In this document: positions 46,526 through 58,378 of the stretch, one piece after another
Layout of the letters: each line of letters starts with the position of its first letter
Position numbering within the stretch: position 1 is the first letter of the stretch
NCBI RefSeq assembly: GCF_945859685.1
Contig: NC_079147.1
Location: forward strand, 265,660,572 to 265,724,571
Direction: 5' to 3'
Length of the DNA: 64,000 nt
From: Eupeodes corollae
Lineage: Eukaryota > Arthropoda > Insecta > Diptera > Syrphidae
The notes under the pieces: model-generated
The model's input: the letters and a program-made list of their open reading frames with translations, nothing else
The model's database searches: none
Told to the model about the DNA's origin: nothing
Position numbers and translations under genes: made by a program

Positions 46526-48792
46526 CTAGCTGACCCGGCAGACTTCGTACTGCCTCAATCGATAAATAAAAGACCTAAGCTTTTGTATAAATTAATTTTA
46601 ACAAACAAAACGTATTGAATAAAAAAGAATTTTTTTAATAAAGCATGGAGTTTTATTATAATTTTCGACACAACATGTTGCTTACATAAAAAGCAGAGTT
46701 TTCCTGAAGTACTGGCTATTTATAAGGTTCAAACTTTTATTAACAGACACACACTGTTATGTAACAGTTTTTTAATCAATTTAAAGCTTTCTCATAAACT
46801 ATATTTTTTTTGTTTTGTGCTGCGTAAATAAATAAAGAAGACTGTTTTCCGACGTGCGACGTACATTTTTCCATGCGCGAAACAGGGAAACTCCAAGTTG
46901 ATTCCGCAAACTTCTGAAGATTGTACTTACAATTTATTTATTGTCATCGCAAAGGCCAGACGTACTTTAAATTGTAAACGTTTAAAATCAATTGGTAAAT
47001 CCGTTGGAATCATCGGTATTCGCGGGATCAAGACAACCTCTCGTTTGTATTTTCCTTTTATGATTGTTGCCTTAATGACGTTATTCATCAGTTTTTTCAC
47101 AGCATATTGTGAGGTGATAATCCAGGCAATTCCAGTGAATTTCAGAACTCCGTGGGATAGTTGACTAGGTCATCCTGGTTCATAACGGTGTCGACTGATT
47201 TGAAGGAAACCAACTGTCCTGGAAGAAAATTCTGAATGGTCGCATTGAGATCCTCGACATCTTTATTTTTCGCTGCCAATATTGCTCCTTCAACCAGCCT
47301 ATTATGGATATTGAACTTTTGCGTATATCTGGGAAAACACGCTGAATAAGCTCCTCTTTTGAATATGTGATGTGGCAGAAATCTGTCGGTAATGTGATGA
47401 ATCCGGTCTAGGTTTCCATTGCAACTTTATTATTTCCAATGTCTAACAACTTCTTCGCAAACACATTTGTGGTTTCATCATGTTGCAAAAATACTCGCAT
47501 GTTAGTTCTTAATTGGAGCGTCGTTACACACTGCCACAAATTCGATGATTTTAGGCATTAGGAATCATGGTCCCACCAAAAATATTTTGGTTTTAACGAA
47601 AATCTTTCAATGTTTTGTTCAGCGCCTCCAGTGACCTCTTATGGGCCATGGTGCATTCATACTAAACAATTAATTTGCATACCTGTAGGATCTTGGCCAT
47701 TACGCTATTTTTGGCGATGTTGCCAATTGGTGTTTCGGTGACTTGCATGTTTAATGGTAATTTCAATTCATAATGCGCAGTTTGTCCGCCTTCTAGCAGA
47801 GTCGCAGATATTTAAGATTAATCTGATCCTCGCAAAAAGCAATGAAATTAAGAACGTTTTTCCGGTTCCTCCAGGAGCATCAAGGAAATAAATTCCACCA
47901 GATCCCACTGCTCACAGCTTCTATCAAAGTGTCCGTACGCAATTCTTTGTTGTTGATTTAATTGTGGAACATTTGTACGAACTGTTTCGGCCAATGCTTC
48001 AATTTCGTACTGTTGTTCCCTTTGCAATTCGTGGTTTAATGCATCTTGTATATGACGATTGGGTGCTGTCATTCCCAAACACGACAATACTTTATTTGCT
48101 ATCAATAAACACAAATCGTCTGTTATGATCAAGGCCATTGTAAAAATTCTTCAGACATTTGTAGTGTAGGATTCAAAGTTTCACGGCATCACTATTCTCA
48201 ACCCACAAATCTTTTGGATTCGAGGAACATGTCGATATGATAACTAAATTTGTGGCAAGACATAAGATTTATCAAACTTAAAAAATAATCTGATTCAGTT
48301 ACAACTGAAGTTAGCTAGAATTATGTTTCGCAAAGCCGACCAAATTAATTGGAAATCAGAAATACTAATAGTTTAATACATTTTTTGTCGCCTTCGCGAT
48401 TCACTTTTGTTTATTTTTGGAAAACGACATTAGATCAATCAAAGCGCACGCGAAGACTATTTTCATAGATATGATTGAATTTGAACTTTATGCAGCAGTA
48501 ATAAATTGCAAATTGACTGTTTGACGTAAGGAACACACCTTAATTGCTTAGACAACAGTGAGTGATTATAATTTAATATGAACTTCAAAACGATTGTATG
48601 GGAAATAGAAAAGGGCTATTTTTAGGGTTTTACCGGAAATTATTCGATTTTTTCTCGCCTTTTAAACCTTCCCTAGACCTCCACGAACATTTCAAGACTA
48701 AGATAAGATAAATCCGTTCAGCCGTTCTCGAGTTTTAGTGAGACTTGCAAACAGCAATTCATTTTAATATATATAGAAGGTAGAAGAATAGA
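46526..48792 (-). mobile_element. Helitron, internally deleted, both termini present
   Basis: On the minus strand the element starts with TCTATTCTTCTACC (48792) and ends with a hairpin (GGCAG...CTGCC, 46537-46553) followed by GGGTCAGCTAG at 46526. It is flanked by A on the 5' side and T on the 3' side, the canonical A^T target. B holds the empty site at 24783/24784. Inside are remains of the RepHel helicase: an N-terminal helicase-domain frame (47848-48138, 'LNQQQRIAYGHF'), Walker A 'DAPGGTGK' near 47860, and motif V/VI-like 'FAHGKMYVA' near 46870. The Rep nuclease half is absent and frameshifts are common, so it is non-autonomous. Confidence 0.9.
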
Positions 48793-48799
48793 TATCACA

Positions 48800-49810
48800 A
48801 AAATGAATTTTATTATCAATTGCAAACTGATACGACTTCTCAGTCGTATGACGTTGGAAAATACTCGTTGCATGCGTCAAAATTGGAAGAGACTCAAACG
48901 AAATCTTCGAAACCACCAGAGGACTTCGACAAAGCGATACGCTGTCATGTAGCTGCTTCAATATTTTTCGTGAAAGAGATTTGCGCAATACCAACGCCAA
49001 TACAAGTGGAACTATCTCTCTCACATCGAGTCTGAGGCGAAGAAAATGGGTCTTGCCATTAACGAGGACAAAACAAAGTATTTACTGTCGTCAAATAGAG
49101 TCGATTCACACTGTAGATTTGGCCAAAACCTTACATTTGACAGGTACGAGTATAATTTTAAGGTGGTAATCGAATTCGTTTATCATGGCACTGTTGTTTA
49201 TTCTGCAAATGACATCAGCGCGAAGATCTAACGTAGAATTACTCTTGCTAATCGTTGTTTCTTTTGCCTAAGCAAGCAGTTAAGGAATAAGGCCCTATCG
49301 CGAAGTACCAAAGAGACACTGTACAGAACCTTTATCATCTCAGTCTTGCTTAATGGTGCAGAAACATGAACCCTCTCCCAGGCGGATGAAGGATCTCTTG
49401 GTATCTTCGAGAGGAAGGTTCTGCGTACGATCCATATTCCGGTTTGTGTCGACAGGCAAAGTAACATCTATGGGAGAAGATAGTCATGCATGAGTTATAC
49501 GAGCTGTACATCGACTTGCCAGTGGTCAAAAAACTGCGTGTTCAACGCTTAAGATGACTAATGCATATCGAGCGAATGAACATCGAAGTTGCAACCCATA
49601 AGGTTTTCAACGCAAAACCTGAGACAACAAGAAGCAGAGGCAGGCCTCATCTCCGGTGGAATGATCAAGTAGAGGCCGACCCACGTTGACTTGGTATTTA
49701 AAACTGGAGGCAGCAAGCTAGAGATCGAGTAAGCGGACGAAAGTTATTACTTGAGGCCCAGGAATACAATGCGCTGTAGCACCAATTATAGTAAAGTGAG
49801 TAGGTTTAGA
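48800..49810 (+). mobile_element. LINE-b reverse transcriptase (B' copy), catalytic box deleted
   Basis: Counterpart of 24790-25860. A deletion of about 70 bases near 49010-49020 removes the YADDID box and following residues. Downstream: 'KYLLSSNRVDSHC', 'FVYHGTVVYSANDISAKI', 'PSLLGIFERK'-like and the C-terminal 'DQVEADPR' region to 49780. Inactive. Confidence 0.8.
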
Positions 49811-51178
49811 TCTAAATGCAACAGCCTTACAGGCTTAATGTGCCGTAATATGGCCCTGATTCATAAAAACGACGTGGAATCGACGCATTCGGGTCTTCGG
49901 CAACTCTTTCACTTAAAACAGCTATATTATATATATTCAGTATATTCGAAAAAAAAACGATAATGCACATGCCTTCAACCATCCAGCCTCTTCACAATAT
50001 TGGCAATTGCTTGCGTATTTGGTAAACAAAAATCTGCTTTTAAAGTACGATTTGTAATTGTTGCAGAATAACAATTTTTCTAGTATTTTTAAAAATTTAT
50101 ATGCGTTAGGCGACAGATAAGCGATCCATTTTCGTAAATGTCAGAATTTCAACTGAAAAAAAGTTGGTTTAACAACTTAGTTTGACAGATGTCGAATTCT
50201 AGCCCTATACCTTTAAAACCGCAAAATGAAAAGCCCGTTACAACTACACAATTTTCAAAAAACAGTTCCCTGACAACGAAATTTTGTAATACCATCATTT
50301 TTGATAATAGACAATCCAATCTGTTTCCCAAAATATGTGTTCTTAAAGAGAATGTTTGGCAAGTCTACCTTATTTACGGTTTATTATCCGTTTTAATATA
50401 CAGCAAGTATGATGAAAAATCTGTTTCTGCTACTATTCAAACTTCATCGATAAATTCCCGTTTACTCAATCCAGCTTCTTTAAAACCTTTAATTTATCAC
50501 TCAAGTTCGACATTCAATACGTTATAGCCATCAGCCTATCTACAAACAGTCTTGCCATGGAACTAAGGATTTTATATTGAAGAGAGAAGAAAATGGCATG
50601 CAACATTGAAAAACGTGAAAGATCACTGATCATTGATCCATATTTTTCTGGTTTTATTATTTATTTATTAACAATTTTTTTTTGAGTCGTTATTGTTGTA
50701 CCAAAAGTGCTCTTGGAATTTTTGATTTCGAAGTCATTCTGCAGCGCATCTGCTGCATTCATTGAAGCATCATTAATACAAAGTGTATCTAGGTATGGTA
50801 TAATGCCACGAGTGAGCCCAAGAAGAAGTATGCCACTTACTTACGACTTAGAAAAAAAAAGTCATGATATTAAGGTCTTATGCATAAATTTTAAATGCAT
50901 ATAGCATCAAAAAATACCTATACTCTCTGTTATTGTCGTGATCTATGAATTTTGCTGATTTTATTTTTTTAAAGTTAGTTAAAATTTGTCAATGAACGTT
51001 AGAGGTTAGTTCATTGTATTTTTTTTTAGTTATGAACGTTCACATTTGGAAAATTTTAAAAAATTTCCTTGGCATTAGACCATAATATTAAGTCGTTTGA
51101 GGGCAATCATTTATTGGAAAAAGAGTTGCCAAATACTTGTTTCTTAACAAAATTGTCAAAGCAAATAATTTAAATACT
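49811..51178. other. Unassigned sequence (B' copy), with a 112-codon open frame
   Basis: ATG frame at 50189-50527 beginning MSNSSPIPLKPQNEKP. The B counterpart differs mostly by replacement changes and an altered end, arguing against a constrained gene. No domain recognised. The rest is AT-rich. Confidence 0.35.
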
Positions 51179-51190
51179 AACCATTCTTAA

Positions 51191-51515
51191 GTAGTAGTAC
51201 CCGTAGCATGATGGTTAGTGCGTTGGACTGTCATGCAAGAGGTCTTGGGTTCAATCCCTGCCTGTGCCACCTTAATTTAAAAAAATAAATAATTTTCGCG
51301 GGTACTGCCTCTTGCGAGGAATTGACAAATCCTTCAAGAGTAATTCTTGTCATGAAAAAGTGCTTTCTCAAACTAGCCGTTCGGATTCGGCCTTAAATTG
51401 TAGGTCCCTTCCATTCCTGACAACAGTACTCGCACACAGGAATGGTTGAGAGTTGTAAGTCACTAGGCCCTGGTTCACAACGGACTGTTGCGCCACCCCA
51501 TTTGATTTTGATTTG
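51191..51515 (+). mobile_element. tRNA-Asp-derived SINE, complete copy with 12-bp target duplication
   Basis: AACCATTCTTAA flanks both sides (51179-51190 and 51516-51527). B has no SINE here. Head: A-box GGTTAGTGCGTTGG, GGACTGTCATGC (GTC), B-box GGTTCAATCCC, matching tRNA-Asp(GUC) order and spacing. The body follows with CGCGGGTACTGCCTCTTGCG, CTTTCTCAAACTAGCCGTTC, CCTGGTTCACAACGGACTG and a GATTTTGATTTG end. It is the least damaged copy, so the best reference for the family. Confidence 0.92.
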
Positions 51516-51527
51516 AACCATTCTTAA

Positions 51528-51959
51528 TTAGGAATCAATCTTCTTGCCAGAGAACTATTTTGTTGATAGACTAACCATCTTACCTTAAAGTAACGAATGA
51601 TGTCAGGGTTAAACCACCAGAGATACAGAATTAACTTATCGAGTCAAAATAAAGAAGCTGCTTTTGGAAAACAAAAAGCTCGGAGAAAATGACAAGCTAC
51701 GGGATTTCCAGATGATAAAGCAGTGTTTAAATATTTAAACAAAAACTTGAAACAAAGAATCAGTGTGTTCGAAAATAATTCTTTATATAGATTTCTAAAA
51801 AGTCTGGTGATTGTCATTTCTACCGAATACTCATTATGGAATAAACAACAAAACAGCATAGCAGCACGCAAATGGATCGGATACCCAGGATGTCTTTGCT
51901 GAACTTGTTTGTAAACTATTTCGAACAATTACGATAAATGTGTTATTTCTTTTGTCACA
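51528..51959. other. Unassigned sequence between SINE and LINE-e (B')
   Basis: A minus-strand frame (51644-51928, 94 codons) contains 'YPIHLRAAMLFCCLFHNEYS' and may be decayed LINE sequence. B has a SINE in place of most of this interval. Confidence 0.35.
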
Positions 51960-52600
51960 TTCAAAAAAGTAAGAAAATCATCCGTGTACGAAATAATGAT
52001 AGCACAAGTTGTCACAGAAATGCCTCTTAAAAAAAAACTCCAATTTATAGTAAACACACGTCTTGAACTTAGTTGTGTACCACAGCATTGGAAACCTGCA
52101 GATGCCATTGTTTTATCTATACAAGGTTTGCCACTAACAGAAAGTAAGAATTACAGACCAATGTCACTTATATTAATAATGGCAAAGGTTTTCGAAAATC
52201 TGGTATTGAAAAGACTCAGTAAATTTAATGACGAAATAAAACTTATTTCGAATCATTAGTTTGCATTTCGGAAAAAAAAACAGTGAACGACAGATTAAGT
52301 ACATCAAATTAAGGATGTGGTTTGAAATAAAAATATGCTCGGCAATATTCTTAAATGTTGCTCAAGCCTTTGACAAGGTTTGGAACTTTCGTCTTGGGTA
52401 CCAGCTGCTTACGGGCTACCTCAGGCTAAGGCAGTTGGTAATATGAAATACTCTAATCTCATGTTACAGACTGACTCCTTAGGCTATGGTTCTACCAAAA
52501 TTACTCGTAACTGGAATCTGGTGTTCCGCAAGGAAGTATTCTAGAGCCAACCTTGTATATTTTATGAATCATGGTTTTCAATACGAACGATAAAAAGTTG
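51960..52600 (+). mobile_element. LINE-e: Jockey-clade RT fragment (B' copy)
   Basis: Frames 51984-52259 and following give 'ELSCVPQHWKPADAIVL', 'KNYRPMSLILIMAKVFENLV', 'LKRLSKFNDEIKLISNH', then 'VAQAFDKVWN' after a frameshift. It lacks the 260-bp insert of B. Ends near 52600 without catalytic YADD. Confidence 0.8.
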
Positions 52601-52624
52601 TTTTTTAAATAAAAGAAAAAAGGT

Positions 52625-53765
52625 TTTGGATATTAATGAAATTCTTTATTTCTGTGAAAGTACGTTCGATGCCAGGAACTTGATTTCTTTTGCATGGCCA
52701 CCACGAGCACTCTTGAAGAAGTCCAGACCCTGAACCAAATTTTTGAAGGTTTTCAATCGTAAATCAGCTGATACTGCTAAAATTTCAAGTTCGATATTCG
52801 TACGAAGTTCATCAATCATCGCTGGCTTGTTGGCAGAGACCATAGACTTGACATAGCTCCACAGGAAATAGTCTAACGGCGTCTAATCGCATTAACGAGG
52901 TGGCCAATAATTTGAATGTGACATTCGTTGTATGGCTTGTGGAGCCGTCCTGTTAGAACCACATACATTTTAAGTCCATATCATCTAATTGGGGCCAAAA
53001 ATATTCGATAATCCCTGAACGGTAGCGATCCCCATTCACAGTACGTGGCGGTTTTCATCATCACGGAAGAACTACGGCCTAATGACGCCACCGACCAATA
53101 AACCGCACCAAACCGTAATTTTTCCTGTGGATTTTACACGTGGATTGCTTCCTGACCAATACCGCATATTCTATTTATTAACAAAGCCATTCAGCCAGAA
53201 ATAAGCCTCTTCGGTGAAGATGATTTTTTGATGAAAATCTGAATCATTATTAAATTATTGCTCAGCCCAATTAACGAACACCCGACGACGCTTCTGGTGG
53301 TCATGTGGCCTCAGTTCTTGCGTCGATTAAATCTTGTAAGGATGTAGGCGAATGATTTTTTCGCAAAATTCACCACAAAGATGTCACAGAGATGCCTAAC
53401 GCTTGAAAACGACGAGTGAGAGACATATTTGGGCTTTCTGCAACTGAAGCCTGAGTGGCAGCAATATTCTCGACACAACGGACACTTCTTTGTCTCACTG
53501 GAACGGGAACATTTGCTGTCAACTGTGCCTGTGGATTCAAATTTTTCCACTAGAGACTTCGATGTAGCGCTCTTAACGTTGAGGCCCCTGACTCTGAATT
53601 TCGCAAGTAAATTTTAATAATTTCGACTCGTTGTTGGCTTACATATATTTCCGTCATGAAATGGTAACCCTTGCTGAAGAGAAATGTCAAAAGAGCGGCA
53701 AGAAATATGGCGTCGTTTGCTGTCCCTGTCGCTTTACTTTTGTAGGGTCCTTGTTGAAAAAGCCT
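52625..53765 (-). mobile_element. Tc1/mariner transposase relic (B' copy)
   Basis: Counterpart of 28590-29665. Minus-strand frame 53550-53771 gives 'MTEIYVSQQRVEIIKIYLRN' and 'SGASTLRALHRS'; 53311-53550 gives 'EKFESTGTVDSKCSRSSETK'; 52646-52843 gives 'SANKPAMIDELRTNIELEIL' and the C-terminal 'GGHAKEIKF'. It keeps C-terminal sequence lost from B. GGGTCCTTGTTGAAAAAGCC near 53745 may be an inverted-repeat end. Confidence 0.8.
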
Positions 53766-54149
53766 ATACAAGAGATATTTCAGTGGATATCAACGCTACC
53801 ATGGACAGCTTTGGTCATAATACTTCAAAATTGGTATCAGATTGATCCATTGCAAAGGCTACACAAAAATTACAACATACAGTTTATAGAAAAAGTGCTT
53901 AGAGGCAAAAATAACGTTACCTGTTACATTCTTCCGTTGCTTCTAATTTATAAGAACAGGATCATCGTTCTTAGAAAGAACTGTAAAAAAAACTCTCAAG
54001 AATATAAGTGCTTATTAATCTAAACGCAATAAAATCTAGGGAAACCCACTTAATCAATAACTTTATACAAGACTTTCACTTTATATCAGGACTTGTCGAG
54101 AGTGTAGACATAAATTTCCGTCTGTCATTCTCGTGACATACAAAAATAA
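53766..54149. other. Unassigned AT-rich sequence (B' copy)
   Basis: Counterpart of 29666-30029, with about 30 bases (GCAAAAATAACGTTACC...) not in B near 53907. Confidence 0.4.
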
Positions 54150-55930
54150 ATTTACAATTACTATGAACACATTCTGCCAACTTCCAACAGAAATGCCTCT
54201 GCTCTGCATAGGAGTGTATCGTTAATGTTCAATCTTAAAGACCTTAATCGATTGAATACATTATCATCTATATAAAGGAAACATTATGGGAATAATTTTA
54301 TTCCTCGCTCCTTTTATTTTGTTGCTCTTTGGGCGATAACATCATCAAACTTTCTCCACAATCCACACTTTAAGGACATATTATCAAACTTATATGGCAA
54401 CAATTTCCCTGATCCATCTCACACAGAAATCATACCGCACTTCCAAATTCGATTTGAAGACGATCCTTTTTGGTTCATAATCTAACACCTCGCACCTGAT
54501 GTATGGCACCTACCTGATGGCAATGCTGATGAAGCAAGCTGTGGTGTCTAGTCCGTTGGTCGTAGTCACCATCAACACAAGCATCACCCATCAGCATCCA
54601 GCATCTAGCATATCGGCCTCCGGTAGCACTCAAAACAAAACACCATCGCCATCACCATCATCATCGATCGCTTAAAATGTCCTAAGTAATTCAAATCAAA
54701 GTTACAACCTCTCATGATAAATTGCTCATCATGTCGTTGACATTTATCGGCTTCTGACAATGAATTACCAAGAAACCGCTTATAAAATTGGCAACCTCCG
54801 CATTTGGTTTCCTCATCCTCATCGTCGTCGTCGTCAATGAAAAATTGATTGACAGTGAGAAAAGGTGCATTATTATACCAGTGAACTTGACATGTTACAA
54901 TCGATCGCAGCCGAGAGGTGTTAGAGATAGAGGATGCCTCGCTCTTGCCCCATTAGGAGGTCTAGCTAACGGTGGCGGTGCTGGTTGCGGTGGCGGCGTC
55001 GTCGTCGGTGGCTGCTGAGTGAGCGTCAAATTTGAATTTTCGTTATATGAGTATCTCTTCGAAGTTGATACCTAGCTTACCTACCAACCTACCTTCCGTG
55101 CGTGCAGGTGATTTGATGCGACAAGACTGACTAATCCCCCAAGATACAATAAATCATTCCGGAGCTACTGATCAGTGATCACATCATCCGCATGGATGCT
55201 CTGCTGGTCACTATAGTGTGGATCATCAGCTTCATATGATTCAGATTGATGCATGGTGGTGCTCTTGCTCTCCATCATCGCGCTCTGTGGCTGTCCCGTC
55301 ACGTTTGGTTCAGTCATTTTGTTCGAGGTCTTGAGATGATGGTCATATTTTAAAGATGAAGAACGAAGCTCTCGCAGTGGTCGGTCGGTATGTGGTGAAG
55401 AGATGACTACCATCTCATATCGTTACTTTATAGGTGAAAGAAAAACTGAGTGCTTTCCATTTTGATAATTGTGAGGTGATGCCTATACTTTCCTTTCGTG
55501 TGGGGTTTCCTTTCTTTTTCAATTTTCACCTTGGCGTCGTCGTCGTCGTCGAATCCGAATTCCCACGGAGTCACATCAAAGTATCATTAATTCAATTACG
55601 ATAAATCATCGATTTGGCGTAATTTCAATCGTCTGCCAATGCCACTGCCATTAAGCCGGCTATAGCCAGAGTTAAGTCAGAGTGATCTACAATAACAGTC
55701 AGCACCTCAAGCACTGCAGCGCTTGGCTTAGGTATATTATTGGTGCTACAAATAATGTTTGGCGTTAATCGCTTTTGAGTTGAGTCCCACAAATCTAGGT
55801 GCAGTTATAATAATTTCACACTCGCGACAAGAAAGTGCGATTGGGACTGGGATTCGACATGACGAATGACGAACGATGTTGCTACAATGATGCTGATATT
55901 TATTATTCTTTACTACTGGAAGTTAAGTTT
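54150..55930. other. Triplet-rich conserved non-coding block (B' copy)
   Basis: Counterpart of 30030-31760. Includes an extra ACCCATCAGCATCCAGCATC stretch (54586-54605) and about 50 extra bases near 55815 (CACTCGCGACAAGAAAGTGC). The minus-strand frame 55165-55413 (82 codons, ATG, begins MVVISSPHTDRPLRELR, Ser/His/Asp-rich) is interrupted by TAA in B. It might be a real exon broken in one allele or a chance ORF; no family recognised. Confidence 0.45.
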
Positions 55931-56879
55931 TATATAAAATAATTGATATTGTTGACTTTTCGATCTGCATTGTTGGAATTCTTAGACAAGATTAATCACA
56001 GAAGTTATACACTCTGTAACCTCTTGTTACAGTAAATCATGCTGAAAGAATTTAGACAAAATTAAGATTGTTATTTGGTTTGGGCGACTTTCAGGAAATT
56101 CTTTACAGAATATAAGGTAAACAAAAGATTGAAGTGTGGAATGTAGAATTTGGAAAAATGTCCAATAAAAGGTTTAAGTTCATCTCTCTAATCTCAGATC
56201 TCTTTTTTGACACTTGAAAACTAAAAACTTTTTCGACAACGCTTTACAATTATTTAAAGTCACTACCAAAATGGTGACAAATTTGAAGTAGTAGTTTGCA
56301 AAATTAAAGAACTTTTGGGACGTTTTTGAATCACTTTTTCTATGTGTTCGAACAAGTTAGTGTTGTGAAGAACTGAAACCACAGTGTGCTTTTGCCGAAA
56401 ATCCAGATTCCTTGTTAATGTTTGGGAATAGTCATTCTACAGCTCACATTCACTGTATTTTATAAAAAGGCTCAGGCTTTGAAAGCTTAGTCAATAAAAG
56501 AACGCAATCTGGTCAATAACCAGAAGCAGCCGATTTGGTCCTTAAAATGTATACAGAATTGATTCAGATTGTCATCCATAAATGATCATCATCAGGAGAG
56601 AGGCTTATTTTTAGCTCAGCAGCTAAGTAAATAAGCAAACTTGGCATTTTTGGGGTGATTTTTCCGCTGGTAATGTGATTGGACTTTTTGAGGTTGGACT
56701 TTAGCAAGAAAAGTTTCAAAACCGTGTTGTTTCCCGAAGAAGTGATCACAACTCCACATAGGGATTTGTGACTTAATACATTTTGCTTACGAGCTTGAAA
56801 AAGAAAGTCTTTTATCAACTCTCTACCATATATTAAAAACTTGAAATATAGAATTCGTAAATTTTTAGGCCAACATGCA
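55931..56879. other. Unassigned non-coding sequence (B' copy)
   Basis: Counterpart of 31761-32639. A minus-strand 116-codon frame (56564-56914) has no counterpart frame in B and no motif, so it is not called. Confidence 0.4.
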
Positions 56880-57682
56880 TCTATAGCCAGCTCGGTCCAG
56901 TTTCGCAACGCCAAGTTGGTTGATGTCCTCTGCTACATGCGTGCTCCACCTGACTCACGGTTGTCCTCTACTGCGTCGTCCCTCGGAATGATATTCAAAG
57001 ACATTCCGGGCTTGAGCGTTGATGTCTATTCGCTCTAACCAGGCCAGTGTCGATGTTAAGTTCGTCGTTATATCTTCTCTTCCATTCTCCATCTATATGC
57101 AGACGGGACCAAAAATTTCCCTTAAGTATTTTTCTCTCAAAGCATCCTAAGACGCTCTCATCTTTCTTTGACAGGGTGTAGGCCCCATCGCCATAAATGA
57201 AAACCGATATGATGAGATGGTGATTTTAGATGTTCAAGAGAGGACTTAACTACTCAATTGCCTTCAAGTTCAAAGAAGCCACGATTTGCAAGAATTATTT
57301 TTCGTTTGATTTCGGCACTGGTGTCGTTGTCTGAACTTATGGTGGTGCATAAACGCTCCCATTTTGTCGATACCATCTGCGTGTACGATTAACTGAATGG
57401 ATTTTTGGAAGATTGTGCCTCTAGTTTTGACGGTTGAGTTTTGCATAATTCTCTCTAGAACGATGTTGAAGAAGTAGCATGACAGTGCATCGCCTTGTCT
57501 AACATCTTTTTTGACATCAAATGCATCGTTGAGATCTTTTCCTACCTTGATAAAGCAGCGCGCTTTAACCATTGTTATTTTGCACAAACGGATAAGGTTG
57601 ACAGGGAAGCCAAAACAAGACATCGCTCTGTGAAGCTCTTCCCTATAGATGCTGTCATACGCGACTTCAAAATCAAAAAAAG
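56880..57682 (-). mobile_element. LINE-b on minus strand (B' copy), 3' part
   Basis: The frame 57270-57782 includes 'FFDFEVAYDSIYREELHRAM', 'GFPVNLIRLCKITMVKARC', 'VRQGDALSCYFFNIVLERIM' and a decayed catalytic region ('VHADGID'). The upstream part of this LINE is displaced to 59975-60330 by the insertion that begins at 57683. Confidence 0.8.
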
Positions 57683-58378
57683 GCTGGCATGCGCCCCACA
57701 CTGATAACTTCCAATCCCGTCTGTCGATTTGTCTTGCTTGAACGTTTGTAGGTTTTCCTGTTTTGTTAAAAAAAGTTGTCAAGTGAATTATTCTAAAAAA
57801 ATTTTAAATTACCAACAATATTTTGCATTTATAATGAAATAGTTTGATTTCAAAATCTATTTTTATTAACGATATTTTTTATTCGTCAAATTATTTTTAC
57901 CAATAATTTTAGTAGCATTTCTTAAAAATTTGTATTTCTTGTATAAACAAATACAAATTCGATGAATGAAATTAATATGAAGTCAATACTTCAAAATCGA
58001 GTACCGAACATTATTTTTACCAAATGTTCGTACTGTTTTTTGTAGTTTTAATTTTTTTTATAAAAAACAGACTGTTGAATTTTTATAAAAAATTCACTGA
58101 ATGTCGAGAACAATATTTCATGCGAGATAAGATAAGTTTTAAACCAATATTTTTATTATCGAAAAGACATTTGAATCGAAAATTAAGTTTTACGAACTTT
58201 TAGTAATGCTTTTTTAGGTTTTTATTTTTTTTTTAAACTTTCAATAAGATTTTTCAAAAATTTTGATCGAATGTTCTGAACGATATTTTTCATAAGATAA
58301 ATAAGGTTTTAGCCAAAATCTTAAAGTTTTGAAAAAATATTTGAGATGAAAATCAATTTTTACTAACTTCTGGTGCCT
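57683..58378 (+). mobile_element. X repeat, copy X3 (no cargo), B' only
   Basis: Head GGCATGCGCC, then CACACTGATAACTTCCAATC, then CTGTCGATTTGTCTTGC, followed within 150 bases by TTTGATTTCAAAATC and then AT-rich units with ATTTGAATCGAAAATTAAGT and ATTTGAGATGAAAATCAATT at about 190-base spacing. It ends abruptly where LINE-c starts. B lacks the whole insertion. Confidence 0.65.

Noticed and set aside
46898..47164. 88-codon plus-strand ORF
   Set aside because: Antisense to the Helitron helicase; the minus strand carries the recognisable motifs.
53631..54023. 130-codon plus-strand ORF
   Set aside because: It is antisense to the Tc1/mariner transposase and runs into AT-rich DNA; the minus strand explains the sequence.
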